Origin: Xanthomonas translucens pv. cerealis
GTDB lineage: Bacteria > Pseudomonadota > Gammaproteobacteria > Xanthomonadales > Xanthomonadaceae
NCBI RefSeq assembly: GCF_006838285.1
Contig: NZ_CP038228.1
Coordinates: forward strand, 3,720,001 to 3,784,000
Direction: 5' to 3'
DNA length: 64,000 bases
This document shows, in pieces, positions 21,634 to 29,915 of this stretch (positions within the stretch are counted from its first letter, which is position 1; every line of letters starts with the position of its first letter). The translations under genes and the position numbers were made by a program. The notes under the pieces are model-generated. The model was given only the letters and a program-made list of their open reading frames with translations, ran no database searches and was not told the DNA's origin.

Positions 21634-21658
21634 TTCGGTTTTTTGCGCATTTCTTCGG
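21634..21658 (+). promoter_or_regulatory. Perfect PIP box (HrpX target) of the TPS effector
   Basis: TTCGG, exactly 15 nt, then TTCGG matches the plant-inducible promoter consensus TTCGB-N15-TTCGB bound by HrpX. A -10-like GATAAT follows at 21690-21695 after 31 nt, inside the 30-32 nt spacing required of functional PIP promoters. It points at the trehalose-phosphate-synthase gene, giving a leader of ~200 nt. This puts that gene in the hrp/type III regulon. Confidence 0.85.
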
Positions 21659-21689
21659 TGCAGTCATGTGGCACTGACCATGAATCGAA

Positions 21690-21695
21690 GATAAT
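21690..21695 (+). promoter_or_regulatory. -10 element paired with the PIP box
   Basis: GATAAT is one base from TATAAT and is correctly spaced (31 nt) from the PIP box. Transcription should begin near 21702. Confidence 0.65.
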
Positions 21696-21699
21696 AGAA

Positions 21700-21822
21700 A
21701 ACTTTACCGAATAAATTGATGAAGAGTCGATGATGGCCCGATAAAAATCTATGCGATCGAGGGCACGCAACTTGGCCAGCAGCAAAACATACTGGCGAGA
21801 CCACTCGCCAGCGTCCTGTCCA
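21700..21822 (-). pseudogene. IS5-family transposase remnant upstream of the TPS effector
   Basis: On the minus strand the frame reads WSRQYVLLLAKLRALDRID followed by DSSSI, which matches the segment around the first catalytic Asp of IS427/IS5-type transposases. The frame then degenerates and no start, end or terminal repeats are recognisable. The effector promoter lies beside and partly over this debris, so the island was probably assembled through IS activity. Identification is from motif memory. Confidence 0.5.
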
Positions 21823-21904
21823 GGAAAATCTTAATTGCCCAAAGATTATATTTTGAAATGGGTTATTAGTGAACTCATTACCAATTCAGAAAGGAAAATG
21901 CAAC

Positions 21905-23530
21905 ATGCGCTCATCGGCAGTATTACAAAACACTCCATCAACGCAGCACTACACTGAGCAGACCAAGGCAGAAACCCCAGAGTCCGCAGGCTCCTCCCAA
22001 CCTAAGTTTCAACAATTCGAAGGGCTGTCTTCAAGGCCCAGACCCGCAATTGGGAAGGCGCCCCGGCAAACGTCAAAACCCGATATGCAAGGCCGTCTGG
22101 TTGTTGTATCAAATCGCATGATCGACCCCAAGAAGCCTGCTGCCGGCGGTGTCGCCGTTGCCTTGGAGGAAACGATGCGCGACAACGAAGACCTATGGCT
22201 GGGCTGGAGCGGCAAAGTCGGCGGACGGCTCGGCACCCAGGAGGTTAAAACCGAGTCTTTTGGAAAATCAAAACTCGCTGGCATCGACCTGACACGCAAG
22301 CAGTTCGACAACTATTATTCTGGATTCTGCAATTCCGCATTGTGGCCGGTCATGCATAACAGTGCGCAATGGGCCGATTTCAGTCCGGAATTTTATGGCA
22401 GCTACCGACAGGTCAACAAGATGTTCGCATCGAAGCTGGCCCCCATGCTGAAGCAGGATGACGTCCTCTGGATCCATGATTACCACCTTATCCCCTTGGC
22501 GGAGGAGTTGCGGAAACTGGGCTGCAAGCAGCGCATTGGATTCTTCAACCATACGCCGTTTCCGACGCCGGATGTATTCAAGGAAATCCCACAGCATAAG
22601 GAGTTGATGAAGGCATTCTTTGCCTACGACCTAGTGGGCATGCAGATCCCCAGGGATGTGCAGAATTTTCGCGATTATGTTGCGAACGAGAAGGTCGGAA
22701 AGAATATCGATGATCGAAGCATCGAAGCCTTTGGTCAGAAGACCAATGTTCGGCATTTCCCCATTGGCATAGATATACCAAGCCTGGAAGCCCTCCAAGC
22801 CGGCGAGGACTCGGCGGAACTTGTCAATCATCTCAAGAAGGAAAGGAAGCAAGGCCGCACGTTGATGATCGGGGTAGAGCGGCTGGATTACTCCAAGGGA
22901 ATACCGGATCGCTTAGCCGCGCTTGGCGATATGCTGGAAAAACGTTCCGATTTGAGGAACAAGGTGACATTCGTGCAGATTGCTGCACCGTCACGGCAGA
23001 ATGTGCCGGCCTATGCAAAGTTGGCCCGTGACACCCGAACCCTCGTGGACAATATCAATCGAAGGTACGGGACAAAGTCGTGGTCGCCGATCATGTACAT
23101 CGACCATTCGGTCAACCGCAACGCCTTGCCGGAGATCTATCGAATGAGTCGTGTCGGCGTCATTACGTCCAAAGCGGACGGCATGAATTTGGTGTCCAAG
23201 GAGTACGTTGCCGCGCAGGATCCCAAAAATCCCGGAGTATTGGTGCTATCCGAAGGCGCGGGATCAGCCTATCAGCTCAAAGAGGCACTTCAGATTCCAC
23301 CAGAGGACCGTGCAGCCATCACGGGAGCCTATGAGACAGCGCTAGGTATGCGCCTGGGAGAGCGTCGGAAAAGACATGGGCCACTCCTTGAAAATGTCCA
23401 AACCGAGGATCTCGGCAAATGGCGCTCAGATTGCCTGGCCCCCTTGTGCGCCGATCCGTCAGCCTCCACCGGATCGGCCGGCGATCACCCCGTGCCGGCT
23501 CCCCAGTCCAAACGCCGCCGCACGTCCTGA
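21905..23530 (+). CDS. Trehalose-6-phosphate synthase-type (RipTPS-like) candidate type III effector
   Basis: 541 residues. Residues ~64-500 form a GT20 trehalose-6-phosphate synthase domain with intact landmarks: VVVSNR (Arg71), AAGG, LWLGWSGK, YYSGFCNSALWP, WIHDYHL, GFFNHTPFPTP, VERLDYSKGIPDR (Arg/Lys) and DGMNLVSKEYVAAQ (Asp/Glu). It should make trehalose 6-phosphate from UDP-glucose and glucose 6-phosphate. Unlike housekeeping OtsA, it has a ~60-residue Ser/Thr/Gln/Pro-rich N-terminal extension of the type III signal kind and a C-terminal tail ending SKRRRTS. There is no otsB neighbour. A perfect PIP box drives it and the base composition is AT-richer than the flanks. The ATG at 21905 follows AAAGGA by about ten bases. 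An upstream in-frame GTG (21869) has no such site. Ralstonia RipTPS is the described parallel. Confidence 0.85.
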   Translation: MRSSAVLQNTPSTQHYTEQTKAETPESAGSSQPKFQQFEGLSSRPRPAIGKAPRQTSKPDMQGRLVVVSNRMIDPKKPAAGGVAVALEETMRDNEDLWLGWSGKVGGRLGTQEVKTESFGKSKLAGIDLTRKQFDNYYSGFCNSALWPVMHNSAQWADFSPEFYGSYRQVNKMFASKLAPMLKQDDVLWIHDYHLIPLAEELRKLGCKQRIGFFNHTPFPTPDVFKEIPQHKELMKAFFAYDLVGMQIPRDVQNFRDYVANEKVGKNIDDRSIEAFGQKTNVRHFPIGIDIPSLEALQAGEDSAELVNHLKKERKQGRTLMIGVERLDYSKGIPDRLAALGDMLEKRSDLRNKVTFVQIAAPSRQNVPAYAKLARDTRTLVDNINRRYGTKSWSPIMYIDHSVNRNALPEIYRMSRVGVITSKADGMNLVSKEYVAAQDPKNPGVLVLSEGAGSAYQLKEALQIPPEDRAAITGAYETALGMRLGERRKRHGPLLENVQTEDLGKWRSDCLAPLCADPSASTGSAGDHPVPAPQSKRRRTS

Positions 23531-23616
23531 CGCCGCCTTCGAGAGCGGGGGGAGGCTTGGTCGCCTCAAGTTCCAAGTGCAACACGACTCCCTCCTGATT
23601 ATCCCTGATCGAGCCG

Positions 23617-24267
23617 GTGCGCCGCTTTGACAATGCCTCGCCCAGGCGCTGCCGCCAGCGCCTGGGCGAGGCCGGGGTGGAGAAACTGCTGGCGCAGACG
23701 ATCAACGCGGCCAAGGCGATGAAGGCGCCGGAAGTGGAGTGCATCGGCAAGGGCAAGGCACGCAGGCCGTATGAGTTCGGAGTGAAGGTCGGCATTGCGG
23801 TGACGGCGAAGAAAGGCTTGATCGTGGGCGCACGTCGCCTCCCGGGTCATCCCTACGACGGCGACACGCTGTCCGGGCAGCTCGAGCAGGCGAGCGCGCT
23901 GATGCAGGACGTGGCCGCAAGACCGCAGGTGGCCATCGTGGACCTGGGCGACCGGGGGCGGGAGGTGGCTGGCGTACGGATACTGCACCGAGGCAAGGCC
24001 AAGTCGCTCACACGCAGGCAGTGGCGCTGGATCAAGCGCCGTCAGGCGGTGGAACCGGTGATCGGGCATCTGAAGCAGGAGCACCGGCTGGACCGCTGCT
24101 GCCTCAAGGGTGCGCAAGGCGATGCGCTGAACGCCATCGATGCGGCTGCCGGCTACAACCTGCGCTGGCTGATGCGTTGGATCGCGTTTTTGCGTGCTTG
24201 GCTCCAAGCCAGCGTGCTCGCGCCGATGGCGAAATCCACCGCAGTCGTTGCGGCGGTCATCTCCTGA
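23617..24267 (+). pseudogene. IS5-family (IS1478-like) transposase remnant with internal deletion
   Basis: The frame joins a short N-terminal piece (RQRLGEAGVEKLLAQ) directly to the C-terminal catalytic half (PYEFGVKVGIAVT, GHPYDGDT, VDLGDRGREV, RRQAVEPVIGHLKQEHRL with the catalytic Glu). Full-length relatives have ~150 more residues between INAAKAM and PEVECIGKGK, including the first catalytic Asp, so an internal deletion made this inactive. The N-terminal dimerisation/DNA-binding part is also missing. It lies 90 bp after the TPS effector and supports mobile-element-mediated arrival. Confidence 0.8.
23635..23672. repeat. Perfect 16-bp inverted repeat at the IS junction
   Basis: GCCTCGCCCAGGCGCT and its exact complement flank a 6-nt loop (GCCGCC). 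The right arm is transposase coding sequence, so the left arm looks like an inverted duplicate made at a rearrangement junction. It may also terminate or stabilise the effector mRNA, though no T-tract follows. Confidence 0.7.
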
Positions 24268-24291
24268 CGGGGATTCTTCAGGGACAACTAC

Positions 24292-27200
24292 TTACTTCTC
24301 CTTCCGCCAATTAAGCGACCCACGATTCTCCACCGTGCTCGATTCCACCTCCGCGTCGAAACCGCGGCCGAGCAGGTATTTCAAGGTCAAGACAGAACCG
24401 CTGCCAACCAACGACACCCCGTAGCTGACGTAGAGTTTCGGCGACAGATACTTGCCGAAGCCGACCACCGAGCCGCCGAGGGTGCGCGATTGGCTGACGC
24501 CGGCGTCGTCAAAGCCGAGCCTGGCGCCGAGTTGCGAGGCGAGAAGGCCACTGCCGGCCGATAGCGCGCTGGCGGCGGCGGTGACCTGGTCGGCTTCGTC
24601 GCTGCTGGCGTTGCTGAGGCTGCGGCCCAGCACCAGGTACGACATCGCTTCGGATTGCGACATCGACGGCTCCGACCACACGTCGGCGCGGGGGGCGGTG
24701 GCGCGGCCGGTGACGTCGATGCCGGCGGTGACGTCGCCGACCTTGCGTTGCGCGCGCATGTTGATGCGCGGGTCGGAGACGATGTTGTTGCTCCAGGTCA
24801 GCTGGCCGCGGGTGATGGTCAGGTCCTGGCCGTAGGCCTTGTACTGGCCGCTGACATCCAGCCCGCCGGTGGCGGTCATCTCGCGGCCCTGGCGCGAGCG
24901 CACCTGCATGGCGCCGGTCAGCGCGCCTTTCAGGCCGAAGCCGGCCATCTTGACCTGGTCGCCGAGCACCACGCGCAGGTCCATTTGCAGCGGCGAGCTC
25001 GGCGCTTGTTCCGGGTCGGCCGGGTCCAGCACGACCACGTCCTCGGACACCGAGGTGCCGCGGTCCAGACGCTCCAGATCGATGTCCGCCGATGGCACGG
25101 TGACCTGGCCGTTCAATGTCATCGTCTTGTTGGCGATGCCGAACTGCAGGTCGGGGTTGGCCACCGCGCGTAGTTCGGCGGTGTTGGACACCAGCACGTT
25201 GCTGCCGCGGATATTCAATTGCAGCGGCGTGGTGTCGCCGTACCAGGACAGGCCGCCGTCGACGTTGAGCGTGCCTTCGCCGGATTTGACCGCGGCCACG
25301 ATGCGCGCCGAGCCATCCGGCTGCGCGTCGAAGCGGCCCTTGCCTTCACTCAGGGTCAGGCCCAGCGCCGGCAGTTCGCCGGTGAAGTTGCTGAGCGTGG
25401 CGTCGCCGCCCATCGACGGTTGCGAGCGCGTGCGGCGCAGGCTGACGTGGCCTTCGACCAGGCCCTTGGGCCGCACCAGGTCCGGCGAGAACAGCTCCAT
25501 CCAGTACAGCCGCGACATGTTCATGTAGATCTCGCCGGTGAGCGGCGCGTACGCGTCCCAGCCGGTGTCCACGGTGGCGTCGATGAAGCCGTCGCCCTGG
25601 AAGCCGACGCCGAGCTTGGAGTGGATGTGCTGGGCGGTGAAATCGGTGACGAAACTGAACTGGTCGTAGCGCAGCAGTTCGCCGCGCGCGTTGTCGCCCA
25701 GGCGCAGGCCGCCTTCGCGCGAGGCCAGCCGCAACGCTCCCTGCCAGGCGTTGCCGGCCGGCTTGAAGCTGCCGTCGAGGGTGAGTTCGCCGCGCAGGTA
25801 CATCTTGCGGCCGCTGTTGGGCGGCAGCCAAGGCTGCAGCAGCGACAGTGGCAACGCGTCGCCGCGCACGGTCAGGCCCTGCTTGGGCCAGTTCGCGGCC
25901 ATGCATAGCGCGCCGCCACCGGTCGCGCCGAGGCAGGTGTCGGAAAGCGTAACGGCGCTGCCGGCGATGGCGAACGTGGCCGGTTGCCGCAGTTGCCACG
26001 GCTCGCCCTTGGCCGGCGCCACCCGCAGCGTGTTCAATCCGCCCTGCCAGCGCGCGCCGTCGCGGCGCAATTGGCCGGCGAAGGCGAGCGCGCCCATGTC
26101 GTTGTGGGTGTCGGCGCCGAGCTGCAGGTTTTCCACCGCGCCGCGCGCATCCACGCGCAAGGTCTGCAGCACCACGCCGGCGCTGATCGCGCTGCCGCGC
26201 AAAGCCAGTTCGCCGCCGCTGCCGCGCCACGGCAGGCGCCCGCGCAAGCTGACGCTATCGGCGCCGTAGCTGTCCCACTTCAGGCCGTTGCCGGTGAGGT
26301 CGGCGGTGAGGTCGGGCGCGTCGCGGCGGCCCTTGACCTGCACGCTGCCACGCAGGCTGCCGGTGGCGCCGGGCAGCAGGTCGGCCAGTTGCAGCGGCTG
26401 CAGTTGCGCATCGATGTCGAGCTGGTCGCCGACCTTGCCCTGTGCCTGCACGCGGCTGTCGCCCAGTGCCAGTTGCAGCTTGCCTTCGCCCTGCGCGCCC
26501 TGCAGCGCGAATTTGCCTGTGGCATCGAGCGGGCGGCTGCGCAGCTTGCCGTTCAGGCGCGGCACATCGAGGCTGGCCTGGTAGCCGGCGGCGCTGCCAT
26601 CGGCATGCGCCGGCAACTGTTTGCCCTTGGAGGCGAACTGACCGGACAGGTTGCCGTCCCAGCCCGGCGCGAAATAACCGGGATCGAAGCCGGCCAGCTT
26701 GGCGTTCAGATCCCAGCTCAGCTCGGGCACCCACGCCACTTCGCCGCCGAGGTCGAGCGTGCCGGTTGGCATCTTCGCCTGCACCTGCGTCAGCTGCGCG
26801 CGTTGGTCGTTGCCGCGGACATCCAGATGCAGCTGCGCGCTGTCCTTGCCGCGCGCGACGGTGGCCTCGCCGTAGGTGGACCATTGTTTCAGCGTCCCGG
26901 CCAGGCCGAGGTTGGCCTCGACCAGTTTGATCGGCACGGCCGGCGCGGCCGGCGTGGACGGATCCGCGGCGGTGGCGAAATTCAGGCCACTGGCATTGAC
27001 CGAGAAGCGGAACGTGGCGTTGTCCGGATCGTGGAAGTCGGCCGTACCGCGCAACCGCGCCTGGCCGTCGAAGGCGCGCAACTGCAGCGGCGCGACGGTC
27101 AGCACCTGATTGTCCAGGCGCACGTTGGACGGGTCCAGCGTGAGCGTCTGTTCGCCATGGGCGAGCTGGCCTTGCAGCTTGGCATCGCCGCCCTTGCCCG

Positions 27201-28137
27201 ACGCGCTCAGATCGAACGCGATCGGCTCGCTGGCGGTGGACGCGGCATCGCCGGGCGGCACGAACAACGACGGGTCAAGGGCCTTGCTGCTGGCCGCGAA
27301 CCGCCAGGTGGGATCGGTACGGCCGGTGAACACCAGCGTGGCGCGCAGCGGCGCCGGCGCGTTGCCGGCGATCGCCACTTCCATCTTGTCCAGGTTGCCG
27401 CGCGCGACCAGGCCCAGCCGCGCCGGGGTGCGTCCGCGCGCGGCCGGCAACACCGCAGTGGCGGTGAGATCGGTCTTGTAGTCCTGCGCCGGCACGTAGT
27501 GGCCATCGACGCGGAAATCGCCGCGGTCGCTGGTCACCACCAACTGCCTCGAACGGAATTCGCCGTTGGCCACTTCGATGCCGCCACGCAGCGTGCGGAT
27601 AGCGATCATCGGCTGCTGCGCCTGGGTGATGCGCAGTCCATCGATCAGGATGCGATCGGCCTGCAGCGCCAGCGGCACTTCGATCTGCGGCAGCGACTGC
27701 GGCCAGCTCGGCAGTTCGAACGGTTCGTCGCTCTTGGCCAGGTTGAGCGTGGCGTTCTGCAGCTGCAGCGTGTCGAGTTGCAGCTTGCGCCCGAGCAGCG
27801 GGCGGATGTCCGGATCCAGGTAGGCGCGCTCGGCGGTGAAGTGGATCTGGTCGTAGCGAAAATCCAGGTTGTACAGGGTCAGCGGGCCGGCCAGCGGGCC
27901 TTCGGCGCGCTCCCAGGTCAGCGAGGAACCGGCAGGCAGCCGCGCCACGATCTGCGCCAGCAGCACGTCGCGCCCGGCCACGGTCTGCAGCAACCAGTAC
28001 AGCGCCAGCAGGGCCAGCAGGCCGAGTCCGGCCATTGTCAGCGCCGAGCCCCACCAGAAGCGCTTGCGCCGGTAGAAGCGCGGGCGCCGCGGCGGCGGCG
28101 GCGCGGGCGCGGGCGTGGCCGGGCCGGTCGCGCTCAC
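24292..28137 (-). CDS. tamB: Translocation and assembly module protein TamB
   Basis: 1281-residue inner-membrane-anchored, periplasm-spanning protein. After a Pro/Arg-rich cytoplasmic start there is one membrane helix (about 30-52, ALTMAGLGLLALLALYWLL). A very long, repeat-rich beta region follows, ending in the conserved TamB/DUF490 domain (about 900-1281). TamB works with TamA in outer-membrane protein assembly and is implicated in phospholipid transport across the periplasm. The start is the GTG at 28137, overlapping the tamA stop (GTGA), so the pair is translationally coupled. Length and order are standard. Confidence 0.92.
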   Translation of the reverse strand: MSATGPATPAPAPPPPRRPRFYRRKRFWWGSALTMAGLGLLALLALYWLLQTVAGRDVLLAQIVARLPAGSSLTWERAEGPLAGPLTLYNLDFRYDQIHFTAERAYLDPDIRPLLGRKLQLDTLQLQNATLNLAKSDEPFELPSWPQSLPQIEVPLALQADRILIDGLRITQAQQPMIAIRTLRGGIEVANGEFRSRQLVVTSDRGDFRVDGHYVPAQDYKTDLTATAVLPAARGRTPARLGLVARGNLDKMEVAIAGNAPAPLRATLVFTGRTDPTWRFAASSKALDPSLFVPPGDAASTASEPIAFDLSASGKGGDAKLQGQLAHGEQTLTLDPSNVRLDNQVLTVAPLQLRAFDGQARLRGTADFHDPDNATFRFSVNASGLNFATAADPSTPAAPAVPIKLVEANLGLAGTLKQWSTYGEATVARGKDSAQLHLDVRGNDQRAQLTQVQAKMPTGTLDLGGEVAWVPELSWDLNAKLAGFDPGYFAPGWDGNLSGQFASKGKQLPAHADGSAAGYQASLDVPRLNGKLRSRPLDATGKFALQGAQGEGKLQLALGDSRVQAQGKVGDQLDIDAQLQPLQLADLLPGATGSLRGSVQVKGRRDAPDLTADLTGNGLKWDSYGADSVSLRGRLPWRGSGGELALRGSAISAGVVLQTLRVDARGAVENLQLGADTHNDMGALAFAGQLRRDGARWQGGLNTLRVAPAKGEPWQLRQPATFAIAGSAVTLSDTCLGATGGGALCMAANWPKQGLTVRGDALPLSLLQPWLPPNSGRKMYLRGELTLDGSFKPAGNAWQGALRLASREGGLRLGDNARGELLRYDQFSFVTDFTAQHIHSKLGVGFQGDGFIDATVDTGWDAYAPLTGEIYMNMSRLYWMELFSPDLVRPKGLVEGHVSLRRTRSQPSMGGDATLSNFTGELPALGLTLSEGKGRFDAQPDGSARIVAAVKSGEGTLNVDGGLSWYGDTTPLQLNIRGSNVLVSNTAELRAVANPDLQFGIANKTMTLNGQVTVPSADIDLERLDRGTSVSEDVVVLDPADPEQAPSSPLQMDLRVVLGDQVKMAGFGLKGALTGAMQVRSRQGREMTATGGLDVSGQYKAYGQDLTITRGQLTWSNNIVSDPRINMRAQRKVGDVTAGIDVTGRATAPRADVWSEPSMSQSEAMSYLVLGRSLSNASSDEADQVTAAASALSAGSGLLASQLGARLGFDDAGVSQSRTLGGSVVGFGKYLSPKLYVSYGVSLVGSGSVLTLKYLLGRGFDAEVESSTVENRGSLNWRKEK

Positions 28138-29915
28138 AGGTTGGCTCCGATGTTGAGATAGAGCTGGAACTGCGAGTCCGGATCGTTCAGGCCATGCGCG
28201 ATGTCCACCCGCACCGGTCCCACCGGCGAACGCCAGCGCACGCCGAAGCCAACGCCGGTATGCCAGTCGGGGGTATCGTCGAAGGCGCTGCCGCTGTCGA
28301 CGAAGACCGCACCGCCCCACGGCCCGCCCTTGAAGTAGTGCTCGTATTCGGCGCTGCCGGTGAGCACGTGCTTGGCGCCGAGCGCGAAGCGGTCCGGCTT
28401 GGCGGTGCGCGGGCCGACCTCGCGGAACGCATAGCCGCGGATGCTGTTGTCGCCGCCGGCGAAGAACCGCAGACTCGGCGGCATCGCCACCAGCGCGTTG
28501 GTCCAGGTGCTGCCGGCTTCGCCGCGCAGGAGCAGGCGGCTGTTGTCGCCCAGTCCCTGGAACCAGCTCAGGCGCATGTGCGCCTGGGTGAAGCTGGCGT
28601 CCGAGCCCAGCCCTTTGGCGCCGGCACGCAGACTGAGGTTGCCGCTGAAGCCCTTGCGCGGGAATACCTTGTCGTCCACGCCCACGTAGTCGGCTTCGAT
28701 CTGCGGATAGACCAGCGTGGAGTACTGGTACAGCGCGTCGTCGAACACCTCGTCGGTGGCGTAGCGCCAGCGCTCACGCAACGCATTGAGCGAGGCGATC
28801 GCGGTCCAGTGCTCGTTGATCTCGCCGCTGCGGCTGCCGGTGAGCTTGAGGTTGCGCAGGTCGATGTAGTCGGTCTGCTCGTCGTAGGCGCGCAGCGAGG
28901 CGGTGTACCAGCCGTCGAGCCAGCGGAACGCCGGCACCCGGTAGCTGGTGATCAGGCTCTTGCGCTTCTGCGCGTAGTCCAGCTGGGTGCTGAGCTTGTG
29001 CCCGCGCGCGTTGACGTAGCGCCGGTCCACGCCCAGGCGCACGCCGGCGCCGCTCTCGCTGCCGTAGCTGATGCCGCTGGTGTAGATGCTGCGCTTGGCG
29101 CGGGTCAGGTTCACGTCGACCGGCACGTTGCCGTCGGCGTCGGCCTCTTCGGGCTTGGGCTGGATGTCGACGGTGCTGAAATAGTCGAGCTTGACCAGCG
29201 ACTCGCGCAGCCGGTCGAGCTTGCCTTCGTGGTAGTAGCTGCCTTCGTCCCAGTACACCAGCGGATCGAACAGCGTCTGGTTGAAATAGTCCTGGTGAAA
29301 GCGGATCGCGCCCATGTTGTAGCGGCGGCCGCTGTCCCAGCTCAGGTCGATGTCGGCGGCATGCTCGGCGCGGGTCACCTCGACCCGGCGCTGGGTGAAA
29401 TCGGCATCGAAGTAGCCGCGCTCGGCCAGGCGCCGGGTGATGGTGACCTTGCTGGTTTCGTAGGTGGTGTGGTCGAAGACCTCGCCGGTCTTGGGACGGA
29501 AGTTGCGCAGATCGTCGCCCAGGTAGCGATCGTCCTCGGCCGGCCCGGTGATGCCGACGTGGAAGGTACGCACCCGCACCGGCTCGCCCTTGTCCACGTG
29601 CACGGTCACGGTGAGCGTTTCGTCCTTGCGCGGCGCTTCGACGGTGATGGTCGGGGTGTAGTAGCCAAACGGCTCCAGCGCCTGCCGGGTCTGCCGCTCG
29701 GCCTGGCTCAGCAGGTACTCCAGGCGCGACTCGCCCTGCACCTTGCCGATGGCCTGGTACAGCGACAGCGAGACCTGGATGTTCTCGATCATCGCCGCGT
29801 CGTCGTCCTTGTCCAGGCCTTGTATCTGGACTTTTTCGATGGTGCCGCTGGCCTGGGCAAGGCCGACCAATGACAGCAAGGACACGAGAAGGGAGAGGCG
29901 GAGGATCGATCGCAT
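28134..29915 (-). CDS. tamA: Translocation and assembly module protein TamA
   Basis: 593-residue Omp85-family outer-membrane protein. A signal peptide ends at AQAS (about residue 23). Three POTRA domains follow (about 24-275), then a 16-strand barrel with the Omp85 motifs GGDNSIRGYAF (about 485) and GGAVFVDSGSAF, closing with NIGANL. It inserts autotransporters and other barrels together with TamB. It matters locally because this window also carries a TonB-dependent receptor and a two-partner secretion pore, but no direct dependence is shown. The ATG at 29915 gives the signal peptide directly. Confidence 0.92.
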   Translation of the reverse strand: MRSILRLSLLVSLLSLVGLAQASGTIEKVQIQGLDKDDDAAMIENIQVSLSLYQAIGKVQGESRLEYLLSQAERQTRQALEPFGYYTPTITVEAPRKDETLTVTVHVDKGEPVRVRTFHVGITGPAEDDRYLGDDLRNFRPKTGEVFDHTTYETSKVTITRRLAERGYFDADFTQRRVEVTRAEHAADIDLSWDSGRRYNMGAIRFHQDYFNQTLFDPLVYWDEGSYYHEGKLDRLRESLVKLDYFSTVDIQPKPEEADADGNVPVDVNLTRAKRSIYTSGISYGSESGAGVRLGVDRRYVNARGHKLSTQLDYAQKRKSLITSYRVPAFRWLDGWYTASLRAYDEQTDYIDLRNLKLTGSRSGEINEHWTAIASLNALRERWRYATDEVFDDALYQYSTLVYPQIEADYVGVDDKVFPRKGFSGNLSLRAGAKGLGSDASFTQAHMRLSWFQGLGDNSRLLLRGEAGSTWTNALVAMPPSLRFFAGGDNSIRGYAFREVGPRTAKPDRFALGAKHVLTGSAEYEHYFKGGPWGGAVFVDSGSAFDDTPDWHTGVGFGVRWRSPVGPVRVDIAHGLNDPDSQFQLYLNIGANL

